64,000 bases of DNA from Nitrosomonas sp. Nm132. Lineage in GTDB: Bacteria; Pseudomonadota; Gammaproteobacteria; Burkholderiales; Nitrosomonadaceae. Every line of letters begins with the position of its first letter. Positions within the stretch are counted from its first letter, which is position 1. The DNA is taken from contig NZ_FNDH01000001.1 of NCBI RefSeq assembly GCF_900100485.1, forward strand, positions 73,681-137,680, in the 5' to 3' direction. Below are positions 1 through 9,076 of this stretch, one piece after another. The notes beneath the pieces are model-generated. The model saw nothing but the letters and a program-made list of their open reading frames with translations, made no database searches and was not told where the DNA came from. The position numbers and the translations under genes are program-made.

Positions 1-140
1 TCCGAAGGGATGTGAGGTACCAGTGCCAATAAATCAGACTGGGTCGTCACCTCCCATAATCCCGGCCGGATGATGTTCTCCGCCCAGCTCGCTGTCGACA
101 GGGTTGCTGACAGTAATATGAATAAAACGATGCTGCGCAT
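1..140 (-). CDS. DUF3617-like periplasmic protein, 3' part cut by window edge
   Basis: The minus strand reads ATG at 138-140, a hydrophobic signal peptide ending in a TASWA-type cleavage site, then IIRPGLWEVTTQSD, which runs off position 1 without a stop. The PGLWEVT motif right after the signal peptide is the hallmark of the DUF3617 family, small exported proteins of unknown function common in proteobacteria. About 46 codons are visible. The family call rests on this short motif only. Confidence 0.6.
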   Translation of the reverse strand, partial: MRSIVLFILLSATLSTASWAENIIRPGLWEVTTQSDLLALVPHIPS

Positions 141-225
141 AGTGATTCCTTAAAACGATTAATACTAGCGCCGCTTCATGCCATTTTCCACACTTTTTAT
201 TTTCTTTCTGCCGCTAGCCAGCTCT

Positions 226-1641
226 TTATTGTCCATTCGGCACTGACTCCAGCCAAGTACACCGCTCGGCGACTTCGGGGTCCACTTCGCTATGGCCAAT
301 CCCTCTGGCGATAAGGCCGATCACTCTCGGATCATTGTCGTACTCGGTATGAGCAGCCAGGGGATTGGCAAACTGTCCCACGAAAATATCCGTTACATCA
401 GACACGTTTAGGATAGCGTTGGTCAAGGTTGGACAAAGACGCGAATCCACATACTCATTGATAAAGCTGGGAGGAAGCGCGTAGCTAAATAAATCGTTAG
501 GATCGCTTAAGGCAATGAGATGAGTATTGCGGAAGATTCTTTCCGTTTCATGGGCAGCCTCCGGGCCACAAATCTCAGCGATCCGGCCGGTAACCTGCGG
601 CTTGGGTTGCCCCAACTGCAGCAACGGCAACTGGTTGGAAAGCATAAAAACGGTGAATTCCTTTTGCTGGAGGAGACGTTTTTGTGCCATAACAGTGCTC
701 CTTGTTTTTGTGGGAAGATGGGTCACTGCAGCATGTTGCAGGGGCTGTAAATTACCGGCAACAGCGGCTTCCGGCTTGGTGATGTCACTGACGAGACTCG
801 CTATCCATTGCAGCGCATCCACGGTAATCCGGCTGCCAAGACTGTGTGTGATAAAGACAAACTCATCATCCAGCCGGTCAATGCTGGTGGAAACGCTTGC
901 ATCGCAGAATTGCGCAGTCTTGGTCTGAAGTGACGCCCAGCTTTCACTCATGAGCCAGCAGAGAGACTGACCGACAGAAACATGGATCTGTTGCCGTGAG
1001 GTGCCATTGAACATCATCACATCCGGGATGGTGTCATTGACGAATACCTTCATGATATTGTTGATGGGTGCGCGCCGGAAGGAATATTCACCCGAGTTAT
1101 CAAAGTTAATGGTTTGCTTTTCCTTCGCTATGATGGGATTCCAGGTAAGTTCTGCGAAAATAATCTCCCTGCCCTCATCGGTATTCAAGTAGCGTGTCAG
1201 GCGGAGCAATCCCAGCTCCTGATCCAAAAACCTCGGATGGGTGATAGTTATCTCCTTGACCGTCTCCTGAACACGATTGAGAGAAAGGGCCTGCGCCAGA
1301 TTCTCGGCCAGGCGGGTAGAGTAACCTGGCTGATGAGAACCGATACCATGCACCACAAGCACCTTAAGCACGGGATGATCACCCTTGCTTATTTGAGCTG
1401 CCTGCTGCTGTCTCTTTAACTTGGTTTCCAATCCCTCGAACGGACGGCCACGCACATAGCACTTGCGGACATTCTCTTTCTTACCTTGTCCGCTCATGAC
1501 TGCCTCCGTAACCCCTTTAGCGAAGCTGGCGCAACCTGAAGAGAGTATTGCAAAGATTAGCGGGGATATCATCGCGATAACCCTTGGAATCCAGACAAAT
1601 CGACTGGGTATCATGTTCTTTTCCGGAAATATACTCATCAT
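226..1641 (-). CDS. Predicted lipoprotein with alpha/beta-hydrolase fold
   Basis: The 471-residue product starts with a hydrophobic segment and a lipobox (ILSSGC), so it is probably exported and lipid-anchored. The body has VLVVHGIGSH (oxyanion-loop type strand) and later FITHSLGSR, where the serine is in the position of a G-x-S-x-G nucleophile, as in esterases and lipases. Substrate is unknown. The first ATG lies inside a 17-bp inverted repeat with no clear ribosome site. An in-frame ATG at 1614, preceded by GGAAAAG, gives a more compact signal peptide and may be the true start. It stands alone on the minus strand. Confidence 0.7.
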   Translation of the reverse strand: MMSIFPEKNMIPSRFVWIPRVIAMISPLIFAILSSGCASFAKGVTEAVMSGQGKKENVRKCYVRGRPFEGLETKLKRQQQAAQISKGDHPVLKVLVVHGIGSHQPGYSTRLAENLAQALSLNRVQETVKEITITHPRFLDQELGLLRLTRYLNTDEGREIIFAELTWNPIIAKEKQTINFDNSGEYSFRRAPINNIMKVFVNDTIPDVMMFNGTSRQQIHVSVGQSLCWLMSESWASLQTKTAQFCDASVSTSIDRLDDEFVFITHSLGSRITVDALQWIASLVSDITKPEAAVAGNLQPLQHAAVTHLPTKTRSTVMAQKRLLQQKEFTVFMLSNQLPLLQLGQPKPQVTGRIAEICGPEAAHETERIFRNTHLIALSDPNDLFSYALPPSFINEYVDSRLCPTLTNAILNVSDVTDIFVGQFANPLAAHTEYDNDPRVIGLIARGIGHSEVDPEVAERCTWLESVPNGQ

Positions 1642-1714
1642 ACTTCAAAATTCGGTATCAATCTTCTCCCGCTGGGAGAAGGCTGGATGAGGGATTATGA
1701 AGTATGATGAGTAT
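1631..1714. repeat. 17-bp perfect inverted repeat enclosing a hairpin
   Basis: ATACTCATCATACTTCA at 1631-1647 is repeated as its exact reverse complement at 1698-1714. The enclosed 50 bases contain a second hairpin (CTTCTCCCGCTGGGAGAAG) followed by GCTGGATGAGGG, which resembles a dispersed proteobacterial repeat. The left arm includes the annotated start codon of the upstream hydrolase. It could be a small inserted palindromic element or a terminator/attenuator. Confidence 0.7.
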
Positions 1715-1769
1715 AAATTAATGAAAATGACACCGGATATCCTCGTCAACTTGCCAGGCAAAACACAGG

Positions 1770-2873
1770 TTACCCGTGGTTTATCCGTTCCAGCAATTTA
1801 TCGAAAGGCGCACTAAATTTTTGCACGCCTTCCGCTTCCAGTTGCTCGCCGACTGCCTCAAGGTCAATGCCGAATTCATGGAGTTTTCCTGGCAAGGCAC
1901 GGGCCTCATCCAATCCCTGCCCGCTCCATAATACAGGGTGACCATGATCACGATAAGCAGCCAGTGTCTGGGGTGGCATCGTATTGATGGTATCCTTGAT
2001 GATTAAAGGTTCGACATATTTGATATCGCTGTAAGCAGGATCTTTAGTACCCGTGCTCGCCCAGAGCAACCGCTGGGCTCGCGCGCCCCGGCTGGCCAAG
2101 GATTGCCAGCGGTTATCGTTAACCCAATGCTGGTAGTGCTGATAGGCAAGGTAGGCGCAGGCGATGGCAGCCTGACCACGTAAAGCACCGGCAGATTTGC
2201 CCTCCTCCGTTTTGACAAGCTCATCCAGGCGTTGATCCACCAACACATCAATGCGACTCAGGAAAAAGCTGGCGACGGAAGCAATGTGATCAACAGGCTT
2301 ATGCTGCGCCACGCGGGTTTCCAGCCCCCTCATGAATGCATCGGCGACCTGTCGATAACGTTCCACACTGAACAATATGGTCACGTTGATGTTGATCCCC
2401 TCAGCAATGAGATGCTCAATCGCAACCAATCCTGCCTGGGTTGCCGGCACCTTGATCAAGACGTTAGGGCGGTTGAGGGCTGCCCATAACCGCTTAGCCT
2501 CGCTAATGGTTTGTTCAGTATCGTAAGCAAGATGGGGTGAAACCTCCAAACTGACAAAACCATCATGGCCGTTCGATTCATCGTAGAGACGCCGAAACAA
2601 ATCGGCTGCCCGGCCCACATCGTCCAGGGCTAACGCCTCAAAAATCTCTTTGGGTGGCCTCCCACTGCGCTTAAGCGATGAAATCGCTTCATCGTAGTCA
2701 TGATGTTCGCTGATCGCCTTTTCAAAAATAGCCGGGTTGGAAGTCATCCCCGCCAGTCCGTCTTCCTCTATCATTCTGCTGATCTCACCGTTTTCCAGCA
2801 TGTTGCGCTGGATGTAGTCGAGCCAGATGCTCTGGCCAAGTGCCCTGATCTGCTGCAATGGATTAATCGTCAT
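1770..2873 (-). CDS. tal: Transaldolase
   Basis: This 367-residue enzyme transfers a dihydroxyacetone unit between sugar phosphates in the non-oxidative pentose phosphate pathway, in the cytosol. The sequence shows the family signature GLAGMTSNPAIFEKAI near residue 40 and the Schiff-base lysine motif NVLIKVPAT. The length and motifs fit the long transaldolase subfamily. The start at 2873 is chosen because AAGGAGGTG lies just upstream; the frame remains open 49 codons further but that stretch is not conserved-looking. It follows glucan phosphorylase by about 100 bp on the same strand, so both may act in sugar-phosphate supply from stored glucan. Confidence 0.93.
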   Translation of the reverse strand: MTINPLQQIRALGQSIWLDYIQRNMLENGEISRMIEEDGLAGMTSNPAIFEKAISEHHDYDEAISSLKRSGRPPKEIFEALALDDVGRAADLFRRLYDESNGHDGFVSLEVSPHLAYDTEQTISEAKRLWAALNRPNVLIKVPATQAGLVAIEHLIAEGININVTILFSVERYRQVADAFMRGLETRVAQHKPVDHIASVASFFLSRIDVLVDQRLDELVKTEEGKSAGALRGQAAIACAYLAYQHYQHWVNDNRWQSLASRGARAQRLLWASTGTKDPAYSDIKYVEPLIIKDTINTMPPQTLAAYRDHGHPVLWSGQGLDEARALPGKLHEFGIDLEAVGEQLEAEGVQKFSAPFDKLLERINHG

Positions 2874-2977
2874 AACACACCTCCTTTTCTTTTTTAGGCC
2901 ATCACATGACCATAGGGTTCCATGGATTGACAACATACATGGCCGCAGCTCAGGCTGAAGCCTCTGGGATCGCGCGA

Positions 2978-5548
2978 TCAGGGTGAATTCCTGGACAATG
3001 TTGCCGTGCCTGACCACCACTGGATCAGGTTGTTCTCAATGGGGATGCAGGCATCTGCATGGTATGCTACACAGCGTGGCGTGAAATCGGTGTGAGGGCG
3101 CGTGACACGTAAATGACTTCTATAAAGATAGCCATTTAAAGCCCCTGGAATACTGGCATGGCGCTGCATCGCCTCGCAAACAGGCACGCCCTCACCTGCC
3201 GACTCTGCATAAAGCTGGATCTGCACAGACTCGGGCAAAATCTCCCCCAGATAAATCTGTACTTCAAATACCCAGCCCTCTTTTTCTGCGGACACAGTCA
3301 GATTGCCCCAATGCACTTGATGCCAGTTTCGCCTTAACCGTTCATCCCATAGGCGTAGTTCTTTGGCCACAACGCTTCCCTGGGCGGTTCGCTGTTGAAA
3401 GGTCATGGCGGCGGGAAGATACAGCTTTTCGACATATTCGCGCGCCATGCGATTGCTGCTGAACTGCGGGGCGAGACGGGCCATACTGGCGCGCATGCGG
3501 GCGACCCAGGCTCTGGGGATACCTCTTGCGTCGCGATCATAGAACATCGGCACAATCTCTTCCTCCAGAAGATGATAGAGTTGTTCGGCTTCCACGCCAT
3601 CCCAACCGGGCTCGCTATGTTCCTTGCCATCCCCTATCGCCCAGCCAACTTCCGGGGTGTAGGCTTCCGCCCACCAGCCATCCAGTTCCGAAAGATTCAA
3701 TCCGCCGTTCACCAGAATTTTCATGCCGCTGGTGCCACTGGCTTCCCACGGTCGGCGTGGCGTGTTGATCCATACATCCACGCCTTGCACTAGCTCCTGC
3801 GCCAGGGCAATGTCGTAATCTTCGAGAAATACGACATGGTTACGAATCACAGGCTGCGCAGCAAACTGCGCCCATTGCTGAATAAAGTGTTTTCCCTCAT
3901 GGTCGGCGGGGTGGGCCTTGCCGGCGACAACGAGTTGCACCGGCCGTTCCGGATGGGAGAGGAGCCGAATCAGGCGTTCAACATCATGCAGCAACAGGTT
4001 GGGACGCTTGTAAGCGGTGAAGCGCCGCGCAAATCCGAGGGTTAACACATTGGGATCCAGAATCCGGTCAGCCTGATTAATGATCTCCGTCTCTGCGCCC
4101 CTTTGACCCAATTGCAAGCGAAGCCGTTGTCGCGCGTGGCGCACCAGGTCAGCACGCTCCTGACCACAGAGGGTCCAGAGCGTAGCGTCATCCAATTTGT
4201 TAATTTCCGCGGCAAGCGTTTCTGCCGTACCAAGCCAGCGATCCTTGCCACAAGAATGCGTCCAAATCTCGTCAGCCCAGGGAGAATCCCACGATGGCAC
4301 ATGCACGCCATTGGTTACATAGCTGACCGGTACTTCACACTCAGGCCAGTGGGGGTATAAATCCTGGAAAATACCTTGACTGACTTTGCCATGCAGACGG
4401 CTCACGCCATTCATCATGCCGCATGTTCGTGCCGCCAGATAAGCCATATTGAAGGACTCATTGTCATCATGCCCATTACGGCGGCCCAGCGCCACTAATT
4501 CGTCTGGCGCCACACCGAGATCTTTGGCGTAAATCAAGCCGTATTTTGCGAGCAATTCCCGTGGAAAGGTATCAAAACCGGCTGCTACCGGGGTATGGGT
4601 GGTGAAGATGTTGCCCGGCCGGGTCGCCCAAAGCGCTTCCCAGAAATCCACCTGCCGCTTTTCCCGAAAGCATCGGGCGCGCTCCAGCGTAACGAAAGCG
4701 GCATGGCCTTCATTCAAATGACAGATGTCGATTGCCAGACCCAATGCTTCAATTAACCGCCATCCCCCTATTCCCAGAACGATCTCCTGCACCAACCGGA
4801 TTTCCTCTCCGCCACCATAGAGTTTGCTGGTAATGCCCCGATCAAGCGCACTGTTCAGAGGATTGTTGCTATCGAGTAAATACAAACTCACCCGCCCCAC
4901 TTGCGCTTCCCAGACATGCAAGCGCACCGTGCGCCCGGGTAACTCGATGGGTATGGATAACCAGGTGCCATTATGGGTCAACACGGGACGTAGCGGCAGC
5001 GTGCTGGAATCGTTATAAGGATAAATCTCTTGCTGCCAACCGTTGCCATCCAATACCTGGCGAAAATAACCTTCCTGATACAGCAGACCGATCGCAGTCA
5101 CGGGCACGGCCAGATCACTGGCAGCCTTGAGGTAATCGCCCGCCAATACACCCAGACCCCCCGCGTACAATGGTAAAGCCTCACCCAAACCGAATTCCAT
5201 ACTGAAATAGGCGATTCCCTTGAGTTTGGCCTCAGCGTGCACATCCCCGAACCAGCCACAGCACTCGCAGTAATTATTCCGCGCCTCGGTCAAACGATCG
5301 AGCTGTTGTTTAAACTGCGTGCTTCGATTTAGTTCTTCCAGCCGTTCATGAGACAAATTTTGCAACACCACAAATGGATTCTCACTTTGCTCCCATAATT
5401 GCGGGTCCATCATTTTCCATAGCGCATCACCCGCATGACTCCAGGTCCAGCGCAAGTCCGTCGCCAAGTCTGCGACTTGCTCGACCAGTGGCAACAATTC
5501 AGCGGGCAAGTGCTGCAAGTAATGCAGCATTAAGCGGGGCATCTTCAT
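2978..5548 (-). CDS. glgP: Alpha-glucan (glycogen/starch) phosphorylase
   Basis: The 856-residue protein releases glucose-1-phosphate from alpha-1,4-glucan using pyridoxal phosphate. Evidence: an N-terminal DUF3417-type region (LATDLRWTWSHAGDALW), the FSMEFGLGE and YAGGLGVLAGDYLKAASDL segments, FTTHTPVAAGFDTF, RRFTAYKRPNLL, and the cofactor lysine motif GTSGMKILVNGG near residue 620. This is the archaeal/bacterial short-type phosphorylase (TIGR02094 class), not the MalP type. AAGGAG lies 12 bases before the ATG. It precedes transaldolase in the same direction, which suggests coordinated carbon-reserve use. Confidence 0.93.
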   Translation of the reverse strand: MKMPRLMLHYLQHLPAELLPLVEQVADLATDLRWTWSHAGDALWKMMDPQLWEQSENPFVVLQNLSHERLEELNRSTQFKQQLDRLTEARNNYCECCGWFGDVHAEAKLKGIAYFSMEFGLGEALPLYAGGLGVLAGDYLKAASDLAVPVTAIGLLYQEGYFRQVLDGNGWQQEIYPYNDSSTLPLRPVLTHNGTWLSIPIELPGRTVRLHVWEAQVGRVSLYLLDSNNPLNSALDRGITSKLYGGGEEIRLVQEIVLGIGGWRLIEALGLAIDICHLNEGHAAFVTLERARCFREKRQVDFWEALWATRPGNIFTTHTPVAAGFDTFPRELLAKYGLIYAKDLGVAPDELVALGRRNGHDDNESFNMAYLAARTCGMMNGVSRLHGKVSQGIFQDLYPHWPECEVPVSYVTNGVHVPSWDSPWADEIWTHSCGKDRWLGTAETLAAEINKLDDATLWTLCGQERADLVRHARQRLRLQLGQRGAETEIINQADRILDPNVLTLGFARRFTAYKRPNLLLHDVERLIRLLSHPERPVQLVVAGKAHPADHEGKHFIQQWAQFAAQPVIRNHVVFLEDYDIALAQELVQGVDVWINTPRRPWEASGTSGMKILVNGGLNLSELDGWWAEAYTPEVGWAIGDGKEHSEPGWDGVEAEQLYHLLEEEIVPMFYDRDARGIPRAWVARMRASMARLAPQFSSNRMAREYVEKLYLPAAMTFQQRTAQGSVVAKELRLWDERLRRNWHQVHWGNLTVSAEKEGWVFEVQIYLGEILPESVQIQLYAESAGEGVPVCEAMQRHASIPGALNGYLYRSHLRVTRPHTDFTPRCVAYHADACIPIENNLIQWWSGTATLSRNSP

Positions 5549-5632
5549 ATGCTCTTCGTGCTCCTTTCTATAACGATAACATTGTTATGCGCGTACGGCT
5601 CATCTCAATGGCACCCCATCGTGATCAGCCGG

Positions 5633-7819
5633 TCACTTCAGCGTCGTGAGCCGCAATCTCAAGGCATTCCCAATGACACTCAACGAAGAGAGTGACATCG
5701 CGGCAGCGGCGATAATCGGAGAAAGCAGCATGCCGAACAACGGGTAGAGCATCCCTGCCGCCACGGGCACCCCGGCAGCGTTGTAAACAAACGCGAAGAA
5801 CAAGTTTTGCCGGATATTGCGCATGGTTGCCATGGACAGTTTGCGGGCGCGAACGATACCGGTGAGGTCGCCTTTGAGCAGTGTGATCCCCGCGCTTTCC
5901 ATGGCCACATCAGTGCCCGTCCCCATGGCAATACCCACATCGGCCGCTGCCAGCGCCGGTGCATCGTTGGTGCCGTCGCCAGCCATAGCGACAATGCGTC
6001 CTGCTTCACGCAGCTTTTTGACAATTTTGCCTTTGTCTTCAGGAAGAACTTCCGCTTCGACTTCTGTAATCGCCAGTTTTTTGGCCACCGCCTCAGCGGT
6101 GCGGCGGTTATCGCCAGTCAACATCAAAATATGTAACCCCTGTTGCTGCAGCGCCTGGATCGCCGCCGCTGTGGTCGCCTTGATTGGGTCGACTATCGCC
6201 AAAAGTCCGGCAGGATGACCGTTCACGGCAATAAAGATGACGGTCGCCCCCTCCGCACGCAAGGCATCGGCTTCTATCGTGAGTGACGACATATTGATGG
6301 CGTGTTCTTCCATCAGCAAGATATTTCCAAGGACAACCTGCTGCCCTTTTACTTTTCCGATCACGCCTTTACCGGTCGGTGAGTCAAACTCATCTGCTGA
6401 AGATAGCTCGAGCGCTTTTTCTTTCGCTGCGGTGACAATGGCATGCGCCAGCGGGTGCTCGCTGCCCTGCTCCAGTGAAGCAGCCAGCGCCAGCAGCGCG
6501 TCTTCAGTGAATCCTACTGTGGCAACAATCCTGGTTACTGTCGGTTTGCCTTCGGTCAGCGTGCCGGTTTTATCAATCACCAGCGTATCGACCTTTTCCA
6601 TCCGTTCCAGCGCCTCGGCATTTTTAATGAGCACCCCCACTTGAGCGCCCTTGCCGACACCGACCATGATCGACATGGGCGTGGCCAGTCCCAACGCGCA
6701 GGGACAAGCGATAATCAGCACGCTGACCGCGGCAATGAGCGCATAGCTGAAGGCAGGCGCAGGCCCGTATACCGCCCAGAGCATAAAAGCCAGCAGCGCA
6801 ATGAAAATCACCGCAGGCACAAACCAGGAAGAAACGACATCGGCCAGCCTTTGGATCGGGGCGCGGCTGCGCTGCGCTTCGGCCACCATGTGAACAATTT
6901 GCGCGAGCATCGTATCCTTACCCACGTGCTCGGCTTGCATCACAAAACTGCCGGTCTGATTCATCGTGCCGCCGATCACCTTGTTATTCGGTTCCTTCTT
7001 TACCGGCATGGATTCGCCCGTCACCATCGATTCATCCACTGCGCTACGTCCTTCGGTGACGACGCCGTCCAAAGGGACCTTTTCGCCAGGCCGGACCCGT
7101 AGCAGATCACCCACATGGATGTGTTCCAGGGGGACATCTTCTTCTCCGTCCGGGCTAATCCGCCGGGCCGTTTTGGGCGCCAGATCAAGTAGGGCACGGA
7201 TTGCGCCGCCGGTCTGCTCGCGTGCCTTGAGTTCCAGCACCTGTCCCAGCAAGACCAGCACTGTAATCACAGCAGCCGCCTCAAAATAAACGGCCACGGC
7301 TCCGTCCGCCTGTCGAAAGGCATCAGGGAAAATACCGGGTGCCAGTGTCGCCACCATACTGTATAACCAGGCCACCCCTGTGCTCATGGCAATCAGGGTG
7401 AACATATTCAGTTTGCGCGTTTGCAACGAACTCCAGCCGCGCGCAAAGAAGGGCTCTCCAGCCCAAAGCACCACGGGGGTCGCCAGCACCAGTTGTATCC
7501 AATTGGATAACGAACCGTTAATGGCATGATGCCGATCGATAAAATGCGCGCCCATTTCCAGGATGAAAACGGGCAGGGTTAGCGTCAAACCGACCCAGAA
7601 CCTTTTACGCATATCGGTCAGTTCCGGGTTTTCACCTTCTTCTCCCGTCATTGTGACTGGTTCCAGCGCCATGCCGCAGATCGGGCAGCTTCCCGGCGCT
7701 TTTTGCCGGATCTCGGGGTGCATGGGACAGGTGTAGATCGCTTCGCTATCAGCAGACAGGATGGATTGCATCGGGGTTTCACCTGACTTGTGCTCATGGC
7801 GACCGTTCTGTGCATTCAT
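5633..7819 (-). CDS. copA: P1B-type copper-translocating ATPase
   Basis: The 728-residue inner-membrane pump drives copper (or silver) export with ATP. The N-terminus has no HMA domain; instead residues 29-54 form a heavy-metal-binding domain with CPMHPE and CPICGM. Then come TGES (267-270, phosphatase motif), the metal-site CPC (372-374 in [11 protein letters not shown]), the phosphorylated aspartate in DKTGTLT (416-422), SEHPLA (about 453) and GDGTNDAP (614-621). CPC indicates Cu(I)/Ag(I) specificity. The start at 7819 is fixed by AAGGAGGTTAT directly before ATG; an upstream in-frame start 26 codons earlier lacks such a site. The HMBD-only architecture resembles CopB/SilP-like pumps. Confidence 0.92.
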   Translation of the reverse strand: MNAQNGRHEHKSGETPMQSILSADSEAIYTCPMHPEIRQKAPGSCPICGMALEPVTMTGEEGENPELTDMRKRFWVGLTLTLPVFILEMGAHFIDRHHAINGSLSNWIQLVLATPVVLWAGEPFFARGWSSLQTRKLNMFTLIAMSTGVAWLYSMVATLAPGIFPDAFRQADGAVAVYFEAAAVITVLVLLGQVLELKAREQTGGAIRALLDLAPKTARRISPDGEEDVPLEHIHVGDLLRVRPGEKVPLDGVVTEGRSAVDESMVTGESMPVKKEPNNKVIGGTMNQTGSFVMQAEHVGKDTMLAQIVHMVAEAQRSRAPIQRLADVVSSWFVPAVIFIALLAFMLWAVYGPAPAFSYALIAAVSVLIIACPCALGLATPMSIMVGVGKGAQVGVLIKNAEALERMEKVDTLVIDKTGTLTEGKPTVTRIVATVGFTEDALLALAASLEQGSEHPLAHAIVTAAKEKALELSSADEFDSPTGKGVIGKVKGQQVVLGNILLMEEHAINMSSLTIEADALRAEGATVIFIAVNGHPAGLLAIVDPIKATTAAAIQALQQQGLHILMLTGDNRRTAEAVAKKLAITEVEAEVLPEDKGKIVKKLREAGRIVAMAGDGTNDAPALAAADVGIAMGTGTDVAMESAGITLLKGDLTGIVRARKLSMATMRNIRQNLFFAFVYNAAGVPVAAGMLYPLFGMLLSPIIAAAAMSLSSLSVIGNALRLRLTTLK

Positions 7820-7949
7820 ATAACCTCCTTGTGATGAATCTTCAGCACCCTCACTCTGTTTGAGAGCGTACTCAAAAACTGGTTCAACCTCCATCACTCA
7901 ATTAGCCAGCGAGATTAGATTTTTTGGCTATCACGGTGATCAGCACCGA

Positions 7950-9074
7950 TCATGCCATTGAGCTGATGACCTTACGGAAGCGGGCCAGCGCCAGCAAGAA
8001 AAAAATGCTACCGATTGCAATCAGCGCGAGAAACTCTGGCCAGACGATCCTGAAATCCGCTCCACGGTAGAGAATCGCCTGGGCGAGCGAAACGAAATGG
8101 GTGGTCGGCGCCATCAACATGATATTCTGCACCAGTTCTGGCATGCTCTCGCGCGGCGTTATGCTGCCGGATAGCATCTGCAGCGGCAGCAGAGAGATGA
8201 TCATCAACAGGCCCATTTGCGGCATCGAGCGTGCCACCGTACCGAGAAAAATGCCCATCGAAGTAGTGGCGAAAAGATGCAGCATCATTCCGCCAACGAA
8301 CAGTCCGATCGAACCTTCGATCGGCACCTCAAGCAGATCCTGTACCACAAAGACTATCGATGCTGTCGCCACGACCACCACGACCAGCCCCATAGCCCAG
8401 ACCTTGGCCATCATAATTTCGAACGGAACCAGCGGCATCACCAGCAAGTGCTCGATGGTGCCGTGCTCGCGCTCGCGAATCAGGGCCGCGCCAGTGAGAA
8501 TGATGGACAGCATGGTAACGCTGTTGATCACCTGCATAACCGCACCGAACCACATTGGATCCAAATTGGGATTGAAGCGCACACGTACTTCGAGCTCCGC
8601 GGGCAGCGTGATAATCGCGCGATGGCCCTGAACGAAGTCCGCGACCTCGCCAGTAATAATGTTCTGGATATAGCTGTTGCCGATGAAAGCTTGCGACATG
8701 CGCGTGGCGTCGATGTTGAGCTGGACCGTCGGTCGGCGCCCGGCCAGCACGTCGCGCTGAAAATCAGATGGAATATCGAGCACGAAAGTATACAGACCCA
8801 CATCCAAGCCCGGATCGGTGGCGTACTGATCGATGATCACCGGCGCCAGGAAATAGGGCGGATAAAAAGCATTGAAGATGCGGGTCGACAATTGCGAGCG
8901 ATCTTCGTCGACGACGGCGATGGGTACCTTATTCAACGAGCTGGGAAGACCGGTCGCAGCCAGATACACTTGGCCGGTGAAGGCGAACAGGATCAGCATC
9001 AACATCAGCGTATCACGCCCCAAACTGCGCAATTCCTTGATCCCGAGATGGAAGATGTTAAGCAGTGTGTGCAA
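7950..9074 (-). CDS. ABC-2 type transporter permease (YhhJ-like)
   Basis: The 374-residue inner-membrane protein has an N-terminal transmembrane helix, a large periplasmic region (about residues 40-170) and five further hydrophobic segments, the ABC2_membrane_3 layout. TGAALIREREHGTIEHLLVMPLVPFEIMMAKVWAM is the typical coupling-helix region of this family. It is the last gene of the efflux operon, two bases after the ATPase stop codon, and presumably pairs with the permease half of the upstream fused ATPase. Substrate is unknown; related systems export drugs or envelope components. Confidence 0.88.
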   Translation of the reverse strand: MHTLLNIFHLGIKELRSLGRDTLMLMLILFAFTGQVYLAATGLPSSLNKVPIAVVDEDRSQLSTRIFNAFYPPYFLAPVIIDQYATDPGLDVGLYTFVLDIPSDFQRDVLAGRRPTVQLNIDATRMSQAFIGNSYIQNIITGEVADFVQGHRAIITLPAELEVRVRFNPNLDPMWFGAVMQVINSVTMLSIILTGAALIREREHGTIEHLLVMPLVPFEIMMAKVWAMGLVVVVVATASIVFVVQDLLEVPIEGSIGLFVGGMMLHLFATTSMGIFLGTVARSMPQMGLLMIISLLPLQMLSGSITPRESMPELVQNIMLMAPTTHFVSLAQAILYRGADFRIVWPEFLALIAIGSIFFLLALARFRKVISSMA

Positions 9075-9076
9075 GG

